Shown here: positions 7,489 to 16,867 of the stretch, one piece after another
Numbering within the stretch: position 1 is the first letter of the stretch
Layout of the letters: the number at the start of each line of letters is the position of its first letter
Assembly (NCBI GenBank): GCA_003220985.1
Contig: QHTY01000150.1
Location: 1-43,550, forward strand
Source: Gemmatimonadota bacterium
Lineage (GTDB): Bacteria; Gemmatimonadota; Gemmatimonadetes; Gemmatimonadales; GWC2-71-9
Length of the DNA: 43,550 nucleotides
Direction: 5' to 3'
Notes under the pieces: generated by a model
Seen by the model: only the letters and a program-made list of their open reading frames with translations
Told to the model about the DNA's origin: nothing
Databases searched by the model: none
Program-made: the position numbers and the translations under genes

Positions 7489-7866
7489 CTAGCGACCCGG
7501 GACACCGCGCACCAGACAGTGCCGCCGGATCGCGATCCAAGCGTAGATCCGGCGGGCGAGTGGCAGCACACCAGGAACCCGGAACAGTGGCGCGAGCCAG
7601 CGCCTTCCGGGGAACAGCCTGAGTAGCTCGGGAATGGCGTCCGCCCCTGCGTACACGCGACTGTCCGGTAGCACGAGATGCATCGCGGCCGCGAGCGCCG
7701 GAAGGGCGATGCCGAATCGCGCCACGGCACCTTCGTCCTGGAACGGTACGAATCGCAGCACGTGTTCCCGATCCCAGCGGCGCAACCGCTCCACCGCCTT
7801 CTGACAAACACCGCATTCGCCGTCGTAGATCAGCGTGGGATTGTTGCGGTCAGTGGGCGAGGGCAT
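7489..7866 (-). CDS. DCC-family (DUF393) thiol-disulfide oxidoreductase-like protein
   Basis: 125 residues from ATG 7866. Near the N-terminus TLIYDGECGVCQKAVERLRR carries the DxxCxxC signature (Cys about 19 and 22), followed by FVPFQDE and the GADAIPELLRLFPGRRWL block common to DUF393 proteins. The fold is thioredoxin-like; most members are uncharacterised small redox proteins. The gene begins inside the last 17 bases of the serine hydrolase gene and probably shares its operon, with the Fe-S protein gene next downstream. Confidence 0.88.
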   Translation of the reverse strand: MPSPTDRNNPTLIYDGECGVCQKAVERLRRWDREHVLRFVPFQDEGAVARFGIALPALAAAMHLVLPDSRVYAGADAIPELLRLFPGRRWLAPLFRVPGVLPLARRIYAWIAIRRHCLVRGVPGR

Positions 7867-8986
7867 CGACGGCGCGCGCGGCGGCGTCGGCCACGCGCCC
7901 GCGAACTTCCTTCAGCTTTGTGAATGAACCGCGAACTCTGGGATCGTACGCGCGATTGGTGAGCAGCAGAACAAAGAGGTCGCGGTCGGGATCGATCCAC
8001 AGCGACGTCCCGGTCCAGCCGGTGTGTCCAAAGCTGTGCGGGCCGAGCAGCGTGCCGGCACTCGAGATCTCTTCGCCAGTCGGCAGTGCTTCCCAACCCA
8101 GGGTGCGGGCACTTACTCCCCGACGCGCCGGCACGGCAATCAGCGTGAATTGGTGAACCGTTTCCTTTTTGAGCATCCGCGGTCGATCCGGAAGCGCGCC
8201 CTGGTTCAACATGAATTGGGCGAATCGCGCGAGCCCGCGTGCCGTTGCGAAGACGCCGGCGTTCCCCGAGACGCCGCCGAGCTTCCAGGCACTCGGGTCG
8301 TTGACGACGCCCGCAATCGGATGCCCGTGCCAAAGGTTCGTCGGAGCGATCCTCGGCTGCAGTCGCTTCGGCGGCCGGAACAGCATCTGCTGATCGAGGC
8401 CGAGCGGAGCGTAGATCGCGCGCGTGACGAATGCATCAAGGGTTTGACCACTCACGTTCCGAACGATCTCGCCTAGGAGAATGGCATTGAGATCGGAGTA
8501 GACCATGCGCGCTCCGGGCGCTGCCACCGGCACCGTCGTCATGACCATCCGCAACGCGGCCGCGCTATCGGGCGCCTCGCGCAGTGGGAGTGTCGCGCGC
8601 AGACCCGACGTGTGTGTCAGGAGATGCCGCACCGTGACGCCCGACGTACCGGGACCATTGAACGCGGGGAGGTAGTGCACGACCGGACAATCGAGGGCGA
8701 CTTTCCCCTGTTCGACCAGCAACATGAGCGCCGGCGTCGTTGCCACGACCTTCGTCAACGACGCAACATCCCAGAACGTGCTGTCGACACTCACCGCCGG
8801 ACTCGTCGCACTCCATGTCAGGCGGCCGTAGCCTTTCGCGAACAGGATCGTGTCGTGCCGCCCCACGATGAGCGCGGCGCCGGGGTAGACGCCGCCTCGG
8901 ATTCCGGCTTGCACGATAGGATCGAGGACCGAGTCGAGCGGTGAGAACTGCAGGACCAGCACCGCCAACAGCGTGGTTAGGCCCAA
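7850..8986 (-). CDS. Serine hydrolase, beta-lactamase / class C PBP fold
   Basis: 378 residues from TTG 8986; several TTG/GTG codons just downstream could also serve. A short hydrophobic N-terminus looks like a signal peptide, so the protein is probably periplasmic. The catalytic set of PF00144 is complete: SLTK (SxxK, about residue 76), VYSDLN (YxN-type motif, about 159), and GHTGWTG (HxG, about 318). Family members are esterases, D-aminopeptidases or carboxypeptidases rather than true beta-lactamases in most cases. The start overlaps the 3' end of the radical SAM gene; the end overlaps the DCC gene. Confidence 0.9.
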   Translation of the reverse strand: MGLTTLLAVLVLQFSPLDSVLDPIVQAGIRGGVYPGAALIVGRHDTILFAKGYGRLTWSATSPAVSVDSTFWDVASLTKVVATTPALMLLVEQGKVALDCPVVHYLPAFNGPGTSGVTVRHLLTHTSGLRATLPLREAPDSAAALRMVMTTVPVAAPGARMVYSDLNAILLGEIVRNVSGQTLDAFVTRAIYAPLGLDQQMLFRPPKRLQPRIAPTNLWHGHPIAGVVNDPSAWKLGGVSGNAGVFATARGLARFAQFMLNQGALPDRPRMLKKETVHQFTLIAVPARRGVSARTLGWEALPTGEEISSAGTLLGPHSFGHTGWTGTSLWIDPDRDLFVLLLTNRAYDPRVRGSFTKLKEVRGRVADAAARAVDALAH

Positions 8987-9993
8987 ATGCCCGGAATCCG
9001 CCGGCTGCAGGAGGGACAGCGCCCGTCAGGTCCGATGCGCTGCTGTTTGATGACGTATCCGTAGCGCTCGATCAGCAGGTCACCGCAATCGGGGCAATAC
9101 GTGTTCTCCCAGCGCCCCACGCGACCCGGCACATTCCCCGCGTACACGAATCGCAAGCCTGCGCGCGCGCCGATCTCACACGCGCGGAGCAGCGTCGCCA
9201 CGGGCGTGTTGTCGGGGTCGGTCATCTTATAGTCTTTGTGGAACGCGGTGACGTGCCACGGAATCTCCGGCCACACGGAGGCGATGAGCTCGGCGGCGGC
9301 TGTGAGCTGGGCGTCGTCGTCGTTGAAGCCGGGGACGATCAACGTCACGATCTCGAGCCAGAACCCGCGCTCGTGCACCAGCCGGATGGCCTCCACCACG
9401 TGCTCCAACACGCCACCCAGCTCGCGGTAGCGTTTGTCGCTCATCGCCTTGAGGTCAATCTTGTAGCAATCGGTCCAGGGCCGGATGTAATCGAGGACTT
9501 CAGGCGTCGCATTGCCATTGGAAATGAACGCCGTCTTCAGACCGGCGGGCCGCGCGACCTTGAACACATCGACCGCCCATTCCGCCGTGATGAGCGGCTC
9601 GTTGTAGGACGAGCCGACCATGCGGGCGCCTTGGCGCTGCGCCAGCGCGACCAGCGCGTCCGGCGTGACATCGGTCGGCATCACCCCAGCGGTCTGGTCG
9701 CGCAGCGCCTGCGACGTCAGCCAGTTCTGGCAGTAGCCGCAGTGGAAATCGCAGCCCAGCATCCCGAAGGTCAGCGTGTCACTGCCCGGAAGACAGTGGA
9801 AGAACGGTTTCTTCTCGGTCGGGTCGCACTGCAGCGCCGCGACATATCCGGCGGGCGTGTACAGCGTCCCTTCCTTATTGAAGCGAACCTTACAGATCCC
9901 GCGGCGGTCGGGCTTTACGAGGCAGCGATGTCCACAGGCGAAGCAGCGGACCGCCCCACCTTCCAGTTTTTCGATCAGCTCCGCTTCGCGCAC
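8977..9993 (-). CDS. amrS: AmmeMemoRadiSam-system radical SAM enzyme (AmrS-like)
   Basis: At least 338 residues from GTG 9993. A Cys-rich N-terminus (VRCFACGHRC, GICKVR) is followed by the radical SAM motif GCDFHCGYCQNW (CxxxCxxC), a SAM-binding SYNEPLI, ISNGNATPE, and KIDLKAMSD. A C-terminal zinc-like knuckle (CPDCG, CPSCSRR) matches the family. Such enzymes cleave SAM to make a radical; the system's substrate is unknown, and Memo and AMMECR1 partners are absent here. The open frame continues upstream to 10071, where a CTG preceded by AGGGAG overlaps the protease stop (CTGA). The extra 26 residues look like part of a family N-terminus, so the true start may be there. Confidence 0.9.
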   Translation of the reverse strand: MREAELIEKLEGGAVRCFACGHRCLVKPDRRGICKVRFNKEGTLYTPAGYVAALQCDPTEKKPFFHCLPGSDTLTFGMLGCDFHCGYCQNWLTSQALRDQTAGVMPTDVTPDALVALAQRQGARMVGSSYNEPLITAEWAVDVFKVARPAGLKTAFISNGNATPEVLDYIRPWTDCYKIDLKAMSDKRYRELGGVLEHVVEAIRLVHERGFWLEIVTLIVPGFNDDDAQLTAAAELIASVWPEIPWHVTAFHKDYKMTDPDNTPVATLLRACEIGARAGLRFVYAGNVPGRVGRWENTYCPDCGDLLIERYGYVIKQQRIGPDGRCPSCSRRIPGIWA

Positions 9994-10067
9994 GCGGGTG
10001 TCCAGGGCCTGCGCTAGCGAGGCAGGTGGAGGAGCGTGACTCAGGAACGACGTGATCTGGCGTGGAC

Positions 10068-10904
10068 TCAGCGCAAGCTCCCTGGCGTCAGCTGATATAA
10101 GAACAGCACCGTGCGGACATCGCGATCGGACAGATCGCGAACCTTGGCGGTGGGAAACATGATGTCCGTCGAGTCTTTGGAATGATCGAGCCCGAGCAGG
10201 TGGCCCACTTCGTGCGTCGCCACCACGCGGATGTCTTCCGGCTCCATCGGCCGGCCCTTGGGATCGAACGTCGCGAGCGTGATGACGGCGCCCTGGATGT
10301 GGCCGTTGTCGTCCCAGGTGACGTCGGTCTGCCCCGTACGCTCGATTTCAAACTGGATCCGCCACTTCACGGTGACTTCGGCATTCGATGAATCGGCATT
10401 GAAGTCGAACCGGACGGGGACGCCCGCGCTGGTCCACTGTTCGAACGCCTGCTTGATCGCCTCGACGAACGTCGGCTGGAAATTCGCGGCGTGCGGCGGC
10501 GCGAACCACACCCGAATCGGGGAGGTCTGCCGATTGTCCCACCGGCGCAGCATCGAATCGCCGCTCGCCTCCAGCATCTCCCCGATGTACGTGGTCGAGC
10601 CGCTCGACCGGATCCGGCGCCGCGTTTCCGACCGGGCCATGAGCTCCATATAGGAAGGCTCGCGCCCGTTCGGGCCGGCGGGCACCGCCGTCCCCTGCGA
10701 CGTGGTCGTGGGCGTCGCCCCTTGGGCTGGGGAGGTGGCCTGGGGCGGCGGCGCCGGGATCGGAGGAGGCTCGGCGATCCGCATCGGCCCATCGGCCGCG
10801 GCATCCACGGGGCGGCGCGTGGGTCGAACCGCGTCCCAGAAGATGAAGAGGACGATGAGCACCGCCGCGGCGGCGATCATTCCCGTGAGCCTGCGTTCCA
10901 CCAT
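10068..10904 (-). CDS. Membrane-anchored matrixin-like (M10) zinc metalloprotease
   Basis: 278 residues from ATG 10904. A single N-terminal transmembrane helix (about 8-25) and a Pro/Ala/Thr-rich linker (about 40-85) lead to a catalytic domain outside the membrane. The zinc site HEVGHLLGLDHS (about 233-244) is the HExxHxxGxxH motif of metzincins, and DIMFP downstream is the Met-turn. The upstream helix AIKQAFEQWTSAGVPVRF is typical of matrixins. Role is probably processing of extracytoplasmic proteins; no inhibitor or propeptide cysteine switch is visible. Divergent from the MmpL gene across 90 bp. Confidence 0.88.
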   Translation of the reverse strand: MVERRLTGMIAAAAVLIVLFIFWDAVRPTRRPVDAAADGPMRIAEPPPIPAPPPQATSPAQGATPTTTSQGTAVPAGPNGREPSYMELMARSETRRRIRSSGSTTYIGEMLEASGDSMLRRWDNRQTSPIRVWFAPPHAANFQPTFVEAIKQAFEQWTSAGVPVRFDFNADSSNAEVTVKWRIQFEIERTGQTDVTWDDNGHIQGAVITLATFDPKGRPMEPEDIRVVATHEVGHLLGLDHSKDSTDIMFPTAKVRDLSDRDVRTVLFLYQLTPGSLR

Positions 10905-10994
10905 GCGCGCAATATGTGGAGATTCGCGGTCGCGCCGCTAGCATTGCACTTCGCACGTCCCTATGATTGTGGCCCGCATGTGCTTGGATCATAG

Positions 10995-13274
10995 GTGATC
11001 GCATTACCCGCGCGGCAGCTCGTGCGCTGGCGCGTCTGGGTCATCGCCGCGTGGGCGGTCCTCGCGCTCCTGTTCGTGCCCAAGGCCACCCACGTGCAAC
11101 GCGTGTTGGCGGTGCGCGGCATGAATGTCGAGCAAACCGAGTCCGCTCGCGCCGCGCAACTCATCCGAGAGGCCTTTCCCAATCCGATCGCGGACTACGT
11201 GGCCGTCGTGGTGCACGGGCCGGTGCGTTACACCAACCCCCGTTTTGTCGCGGTCCTCGACTCGCTCTCGGCTGCGCTCGGTCGCCAGTCGTACATCAGC
11301 CAGGTGATCTCCGTCCGCACCATCGGCGAATCCACGTTCGTCAGCCCCGATCGCCACACCACCTTTCTCATCGCGGCGCTGACGCCCGCGAGCACCAACG
11401 ACGTGAGCCGCACCGTGGTGCCCGATCTCCGCGAGACGGTCAGCAGCACGCTGCAGCGGCTGCCGCGCGCGGACGGGTTCGACGTCAAGATCACCGGCAA
11501 TCCGGCGCTCGATTACGACGTGCGCACGATCAGCGCGGAGGATACCCGGGCCGCCGAGGAACACGCGCTGCCGTTGACGCTCGCGGTGCTGGTGCTCGCC
11601 TTCGGCGCACTCGTCGCGGCGACGCTGCCCATCATCGTTGGTGTGCTCGCGATTACGATCGCGCTCGGCATTGTCGCCGTCGCGGCGCAGTTCCAGACGA
11701 TGTCGGTCTTCGTGCTGAACATCACCACGATGGTGGGGCTGGGCGTCGGCATCGATTACTCGCTGCTCATCGTCACGCGGTTTCGTGAGGAGCTGAATCG
11801 CGGGTTGTCCCCGATCGATGCCGCGGTGCGCACGATCCAGACGGCGGGCTCGGCCGTCGTGACGTCGGGACTCACGGTCGTGGTCGGATTCGCCGCCCTG
11901 ATCCTGACGCCGCTCACCGAGACCCGGTCGGTGGGCGTCGGGGGGCTGATCGTCGTCGCGGTGGCGGTACTGCTCGCGACGACGTTTTTGCCTGCGGCCC
12001 TCGCGATCCTGGGACGCGACATCGACCGGCCGAAGTGGCTTGCGCGCGCGCTCGCCTGGATTCACACCCCGCAAGGCTGGGAGCGGTGGGCGCGCTCGCT
12101 CGGTCACCACCCCTGGCGCGCCATCCTCGGCGGCGGCCTCGTGGCGGCCCTCCTGACGTTTCCGCTCACGCAGATCAGAATCGGACTCCCGGTCCGCAAC
12201 TGGTTCCCACCTGATGCAGAGTCGGGACAGGGGCTCGCCGCGTTGCGCGACATGGGCGCGAGCGGCGTCATCCAGCCGTTGCGGGTCGTCGTGCAGCTGC
12301 CCGCGCGCGAGTCCGCCCTCTCCGGTCGCCGGTTGCCGGGGCTCAAGGCACTCAGCGACTCGATCTCACGCGATCCGCGCGTCCGCGAAGTCCGCGGCGT
12401 GGCGACGCTGCGGCCCGGTCTCTCGACGCTGCAGCTCGCGATGTTCTACAGCGACGCCGACGCGATCCGCGTTCGGTACCCGGAGTTTTTCAACGCCTAT
12501 CTCAGCACGGACCGCCGCACGACGCTCATGGACGTCATCGCCGCCGACTCGGTCTCCCTGACCGGCATGATGGATCTCGCGCGCCATGTGCGCCGCACGA
12601 TCGCGCGCAGCACCCGGCTGCGCGGCGCGGAGGTGGTGGTGGGCGGGTTTGCGGCCTCCAGCCTCGATCTGCAGGAGAATCTGCTCAGCCGCTTTCCGGG
12701 CATCGTCGCGATGATCCTCGGCGTCACCGCGATCATGCTCTTGATCGCGTTCCGGTCGGTCCTCGTGCCGCTCAAAGCGGTCGTGCTCAATTGTGTTTCG
12801 GTGGGCGCCGCGTTCGGCGTGACGGTCCTCGTCTTTCAGCACGGCTATGGCGCCGGCCTGTTCGGCCTCGACGGGCCGACGGAAGCCATCTTCGTCGTCG
12901 TCCCGGTTCTGGTATTCGCGACGGTCTTCGGGTTGTCGATGGATTACGAGGTGTTTCTGCTGACCCGCGTGAAGGAGGTCTTCGACAAGACCGGTCGCAA
13001 CGATCACGCGACCATGGAAGGCCTGTCGACCACGGCGTCCACAATTACCTTCGCCGCACTGATCATGATCATCGTGTTCGGGAATTTCGCGTTCACACGC
13101 GTGCTCGCCGTGCAGTTCATCGGCTTCGGACTGGCCCTTGCCGTGCTCCTCGACGCGACCTTGATCCGCATGGTGCTGGTGCCGGCGATCATGCACATCG
13201 CGGGGCGGTGGAATTGGTGGCCCGGCGTGCGGGCCCCCCGGCGGGAGGGAAGCGACGTGGAAGAGGTCACGTAG
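10995..13274 (+). CDS. MmpL/RND-superfamily membrane transporter
   Basis: 759 residues from GTG 10995. Two similar halves are seen. Each has a leading membrane helix (about 10-30 and 375-395), a large periplasmic loop, and a bundle of five more helices, giving 12 in all. LGVGIDYSLLIVTRFREEL in the first half and GLSMDYEVFLLTRVKEVF in the second are the conserved TM4 motifs of MmpL proteins, with Asp-Tyr pairs used in proton transfer. Members export lipids, hopanoids or hydrophobic compounds across the inner membrane. No adapter or outer membrane partner is adjacent. The 3' end overlaps the convergent small gene by eight bases. Confidence 0.92.
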   Translation: MIALPARQLVRWRVWVIAAWAVLALLFVPKATHVQRVLAVRGMNVEQTESARAAQLIREAFPNPIADYVAVVVHGPVRYTNPRFVAVLDSLSAALGRQSYISQVISVRTIGESTFVSPDRHTTFLIAALTPASTNDVSRTVVPDLRETVSSTLQRLPRADGFDVKITGNPALDYDVRTISAEDTRAAEEHALPLTLAVLVLAFGALVAATLPIIVGVLAITIALGIVAVAAQFQTMSVFVLNITTMVGLGVGIDYSLLIVTRFREELNRGLSPIDAAVRTIQTAGSAVVTSGLTVVVGFAALILTPLTETRSVGVGGLIVVAVAVLLATTFLPAALAILGRDIDRPKWLARALAWIHTPQGWERWARSLGHHPWRAILGGGLVAALLTFPLTQIRIGLPVRNWFPPDAESGQGLAALRDMGASGVIQPLRVVVQLPARESALSGRRLPGLKALSDSISRDPRVREVRGVATLRPGLSTLQLAMFYSDADAIRVRYPEFFNAYLSTDRRTTLMDVIAADSVSLTGMMDLARHVRRTIARSTRLRGAEVVVGGFAASSLDLQENLLSRFPGIVAMILGVTAIMLLIAFRSVLVPLKAVVLNCVSVGAAFGVTVLVFQHGYGAGLFGLDGPTEAIFVVVPVLVFATVFGLSMDYEVFLLTRVKEVFDKTGRNDHATMEGLSTTASTITFAALIMIIVFGNFAFTRVLAVQFIGFGLALAVLLDATLIRMVLVPAIMHIAGRWNWWPGVRAPRREGSDVEEVT

Positions 13275-13503
13275 AATCCAGCAGCCGGAGCTTTTCCCCC
13301 CAGACATCCCAGTGCCACGCCGGCACACGCACTCCGGTGTCGGGATCTTTGAGGGGTTTGTATTGCAGCCAGCGCGCCTGAAATCCCAGCTCGCGGCCCA
13401 GCGCCAGCAGCCGTTCCTTATCGGAGCTCACCAGGTGGACCATCGGCTCATCGTCGATCTTGTGCCGGTGAAGCCAAACGCCGCCGCTCAGGGCGAAACG
13501 CAT
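13267..13503 (-). CDS. Small DUF4031-like hypothetical protein
   Basis: 78 residues from ATG 13503; the frame stays open upstream, but that part covers the pilin gene end. The core WLHRHKIDDEPMVHLVSSDK, then LLALGRELGFQARWLQ, resembles DUF4031 proteins, which carry a (C)HL..D..EL...A..IG.....WFQ pattern. The ending WHWDVWGEKLRLL is tryptophan-rich. It is soluble, with no signal. No function is known. The stop overlaps the 3' end of the MmpL gene on the other strand. Confidence 0.6.
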   Translation of the reverse strand: MRFALSGGVWLHRHKIDDEPMVHLVSSDKERLLALGRELGFQARWLQYKPLKDPDTGVRVPAWHWDVWGEKLRLLDST

Positions 13504-13541
13504 CCCCTCGCGGCGGCGTTCGAACTCTCGATAGGGCGGCT

Positions 13542-13919
13542 CTAGGTGCAGGTGATTCGCCCCTCCACCGTCGCCGGCGCGACGGGCGTCGCGGTTCCTT
13601 GAAACAGGCTGCACTGACGCGTGGTCTGCGCATGGACCGCCTGCGCCGACCAACCGCCCGGCGTCGCCTGGACCACCGTCAGCGTCACACCGGTCGATGA
13701 GCGGAAATTATTGAGCGCCGCCAGGCTCGTCGTATAGAAGGCGCTGTCGTAGAAAAAGCCCTCTTCCGCCGTCGCCAGGTTCTTCAGGTCCGACTTCATC
13801 TGGGCGACGTACGCCTTCTGCTTCGTGTTGGCGAGTTTCGGGATCGCGATCGACGCGAGCAATCCGATGATCACCACCACGATGAGCAGCTCGATCAGCG
13901 TGAAACCGCGTGCCTTCAC
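13542..13919 (-). CDS. Type IV pilin-like protein (prepilin N-terminal methylation motif)
   Basis: 125 residues from GTG 13919, preceded by GGAGG at eight bases; a frame extending to 14006 is ignored because the motif sits right at this start. The very short leader KARG is followed by FTLIELLIVVVIIGLLASIA, the class III signal cleaved and N-methylated by prepilin peptidase PilD, with the glutamate at +5. The body has an alpha-helical spine (residues about 5-55) and a small globular head with a Cys pair (RQCSLF, RITCT) forming the likely D-loop disulfide. It could be a major pilin or a type II secretion pseudopilin; no other pil/gsp genes are near. Confidence 0.92.
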   Translation of the reverse strand: MKARGFTLIELLIVVVIIGLLASIAIPKLANTKQKAYVAQMKSDLKNLATAEEGFFYDSAFYTTSLAALNNFRSSTGVTLTVVQATPGGWSAQAVHAQTTRQCSLFQGTATPVAPATVEGRITCT

Positions 13920-13931
13920 TGCGTTACCCTC

Positions 13932-13949
13932 CGGCGCCAAAGGGCGCCG
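13932..13949 (-). promoter_or_regulatory. Perfect hairpin in the pilin leader, next to the RBS
   Basis: Inverted repeat CGGCGCC-CTTT-GGCGCCG on the minus strand, ending one or two bases before the GGAGG ribosome-binding site of the pilin gene. It has no T-tract, so it is not an intrinsic terminator; it may stabilise the mRNA end or modulate translation. Confidence 0.45.
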
Positions 13950-14015
13950 ATCCCGAAAACCCGGAATCGACACCCCTATTGTGGGCACCGCCGGCCGATC
14001 CTGCAAGAGGCGTGC

Positions 14016-16850
14016 TTAACCCTTCGCGTCGATCCAATTCTTTCCAGCACCGACACTTACGACGAGTGGCACGCGTAAACTGGCCACCCCCTCCATCTCG
14101 CGTTTTACAAGGGCTCCGGCAACCAACCGTTCACCTTCCGGGATCTCAAAGACAAGCTCGTCATGCACTTGCAGCACCATCTTCGACCGGAGCTGCGCTT
14201 GCTGAAGCGCCGCGTGGATGCGGATCATCGCGATCTTGATCAGATCGGCGGCCGAGCCCTGCAGCGGTGAATTGGTCGCGGTCCGTTCGCCGAAGGCGCG
14301 GATGCTGAAGTTTCTGTCCCGGAGCTCGGGGATGTAGCGTCGCCGGCCAAACAGCGTTTCGACGAACCCGCGCTGGCGGGCGTCATCGATCGTCCGATCG
14401 AGCCATGCACGCACGCCGGCGAAGCGCTCGAAGTATTGCTTGATGAACGACTTGGCTTCCTCGAGGGTGATCCCTAGCTGGCGGGACAGCGCCAGCGCTC
14501 CCTGGCCGTAGATCGTCGCGAAGTTGATCGTCTTCGCGCGCGCGCGCATCTCGCCGGTCACGCTCGCTTCGGGAACGCCGAAGATCACGGCGGCCGTCTG
14601 CCGGTGGATATCACCCCCGCGCTGGAATGCCGAGACGAACGCGGGATCTTCCGAGAGATGCGCCAGCAGTCGCAACTCGACCTGGGAATAATCGGCCGTG
14701 AGCAGCAGGTGACCGGGCGGTGCGACGAACGCGCGCCGAATCTCGCCGCCGCGGCGTGTGCGGACGGGGATGTTTTGCAGATTGGGATCTGACGACGAGA
14801 GCCGGCCGGTCGCCGCCCCGGTCTGATTGAAGCTCGTATGGACCCGACCGTCGGGGCCGATGTAGCCAGGCAACGCATCCACATAGGTGGATTTCAGCTT
14901 CGTCAGCTCGCGATACTCGATGAGCAGCCGGGGGACGTCATGGCCGAGGGCGGCCAACTGCTCGAGGACCTCGACGTCGGTGGATGCTCCGGTCTTGGTG
15001 CGCTTCTGGACCGGCAGCTTCAGCCGCTCGAACAGCACCGTCCGCAGCTGGGGGGTCGAGTTGATGTTGAACTCGCCTCCCGCGGCGCGGTAGATGTCGA
15101 GCTCGAGCTGGATCAACTCCTTGTTGAAGCCGCGCGACATCTCGCCCAACAGTGCGCGATCCACAACAATGCCCGTGGCCTCCATATCCACGAGGACGGG
15201 AATGAGCGGAATCTCGATCTCGTCGAGCAGCCGCTTGAGGTGATGCGATTCGATATCGGACCGAAATGCCTCTTCGAGTCGCAGCACCATCTCGGCCTGT
15301 GCCGCCGACACCCGCGCCGCTTCCGCGGGCGGGACCTGGGTATACGTTCGCTCCATTCCCCCCTTCCCTTTTCCCAACAGCGACACCGTCGTGGGCAGCT
15401 CGACGGACAGATGCTCGCGCGCGAGATCGTTGATGGCGTGCGAACGATTGCCGGGATCCAGGACGAAGCTCGCCACCATCGAGTCGTAGGCGACGCCCGC
15501 GAGCGAGATGCCGGCGCGCGCGAACGCCACCCAGGCCGCCTTGATGTCGTGTCCCGCCTTGCGCACCGTCGGGTCGACGAGCAGCGCGCGGACCGGCGCG
15601 AGCGCCTCGCTCGCGAGCGACGGCAAGTTGCGCGGCGGCGTGGCGTCGAACTCTCCGTCGCGCGCCTGATGTCCGAAAGGGAGATACCAGGAGCGCCCGG
15701 GTGCGACAGCGAACGAGATGCCGGCGAGCTCCGGCTCGGTCTGCAGGGCGACCAGCGGCGCACGGCGCAGCTCCTGAATCAGCGCGGGGAGACCTGCCGG
15801 ATCGTCGACAATCGCAGGATCCGCGAGCAGCGGCGCTCGCAGTGCCGGAGCCGGTGCCGGCGCCCCGCCGGGTTCGTCCGCGGCAGCCGGTGCGACTCCC
15901 CCCTCTACCACCACGGACGCGAGGTCCGCGAGTTTTGGGATCAGCGTGCGGAATTCGAGCTCGGTGAAGAGCGTCGCGAGTGTCTCAGTATCCGGTGTGC
16001 GCACGCGGAGCTGCTCGAGATCGAGCTCGACCGGCACGTCGCGACGCAGTGTCACGAGCTGGCGCGAGAGCCGCGCCTTGTCCCCCTGCTGCAGTAACGC
16101 TTCGCGCGGCCGCTTCCCCGTGATGTCGGCCGCGCGCGCCAGGATCGTGTCGAGATCGCCGTAGGCCTCGAGCAGCTGTACCGCCGTCTTGTCGCCGATC
16201 CCCTTGACGCCCGGAATGTTGTCGGAGCTGTCGCCGACCAGGGCGAGATAATCCACGACCCGCGCCGGGGAGACACCGAGCCGCTCGCTGGCATTGGACT
16301 GATCGACCCACTGCTCTTCGACCGCCGCCTGTCCGCCGCGCCCAGGATTCAGGAGCGCGATACCCGGGCCGATCAGCTGATAAAAATCCTTGTCGCCCGA
16401 GACGATCACGGCCTGGAGGTCGCGCTGCGCCGCCCGATCGGCGAGCGTCGCGACGACGTCGTCGGCCTCATAACCGTCGATCGCGATGACGGGAATATGA
16501 AACGCATCGAGAATCTGGCAGACGCGCTCCAGCGAGCGGTCGAAATCCTGTTGCAGCTCTTCCCCGAGCTTTTCGCGAGTCGCCTTGTACTCGGGGTACT
16601 GTTCCTGCCGGAACGACACCCCGCGATCGTGCACCCACCCGATGTATTCGGGATGGTAGTTCTCGTAGAGTCGCAAGAGGAAATTCGTGATGCCCCAGAC
16701 CGCGGACGTGTTCTCACCGCTCTTGGTGGTGAGGGGCCGCGCGATCATTGCGAAGAACGCGCGGTAAATGAGCGCATAGCCATCCACGAGGAAGACGTTC
16801 TTCTTGCCGGCGGAGGTGGCGGGGATCGGCGGCGCGGGGCGCGGCGGCAT
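14016..16850 (-). CDS. polA: DNA polymerase I
   Basis: 944 residues from ATG 16850. The N-terminal 5'-3' flap nuclease spans about 15-310, with FLVDGYALIYRAFFA, DGYEADDVVATLA and GDSSDNIPGVKGIGDKTA. The central 3'-5' exonuclease-like domain spans about 345-535. The C-terminal polymerase spans about 545-940: motif A TADYSQVELRLLAHLSED, motif B RAKTINFATIYGQGA and motif C QVHDELVFE. Proofreading motifs are degenerate: exo I LQTEPE in place of FDTE, exo II GHDIKAAW without the catalytic Asp, exo III without Tyr. It fills gaps in repair and Okazaki fragment processing, probably without proofreading. Confidence 0.96.
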   Translation of the reverse strand: MPPRPAPPIPATSAGKKNVFLVDGYALIYRAFFAMIARPLTTKSGENTSAVWGITNFLLRLYENYHPEYIGWVHDRGVSFRQEQYPEYKATREKLGEELQQDFDRSLERVCQILDAFHIPVIAIDGYEADDVVATLADRAAQRDLQAVIVSGDKDFYQLIGPGIALLNPGRGGQAAVEEQWVDQSNASERLGVSPARVVDYLALVGDSSDNIPGVKGIGDKTAVQLLEAYGDLDTILARAADITGKRPREALLQQGDKARLSRQLVTLRRDVPVELDLEQLRVRTPDTETLATLFTELEFRTLIPKLADLASVVVEGGVAPAAADEPGGAPAPAPALRAPLLADPAIVDDPAGLPALIQELRRAPLVALQTEPELAGISFAVAPGRSWYLPFGHQARDGEFDATPPRNLPSLASEALAPVRALLVDPTVRKAGHDIKAAWVAFARAGISLAGVAYDSMVASFVLDPGNRSHAINDLAREHLSVELPTTVSLLGKGKGGMERTYTQVPPAEAARVSAAQAEMVLRLEEAFRSDIESHHLKRLLDEIEIPLIPVLVDMEATGIVVDRALLGEMSRGFNKELIQLELDIYRAAGGEFNINSTPQLRTVLFERLKLPVQKRTKTGASTDVEVLEQLAALGHDVPRLLIEYRELTKLKSTYVDALPGYIGPDGRVHTSFNQTGAATGRLSSSDPNLQNIPVRTRRGGEIRRAFVAPPGHLLLTADYSQVELRLLAHLSEDPAFVSAFQRGGDIHRQTAAVIFGVPEASVTGEMRARAKTINFATIYGQGALALSRQLGITLEEAKSFIKQYFERFAGVRAWLDRTIDDARQRGFVETLFGRRRYIPELRDRNFSIRAFGERTATNSPLQGSAADLIKIAMIRIHAALQQAQLRSKMVLQVHDELVFEIPEGERLVAGALVKREMEGVASLRVPLVVSVGAGKNWIDAKG

Positions 16851-16867
16851 AGGCCGAAAACTAGCAG

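Noticed and set aside
14838..16097. 419-codon plus-strand open frame inside polA
   Set aside because: Shadow of a GC-rich gene; no family features, low complexity.
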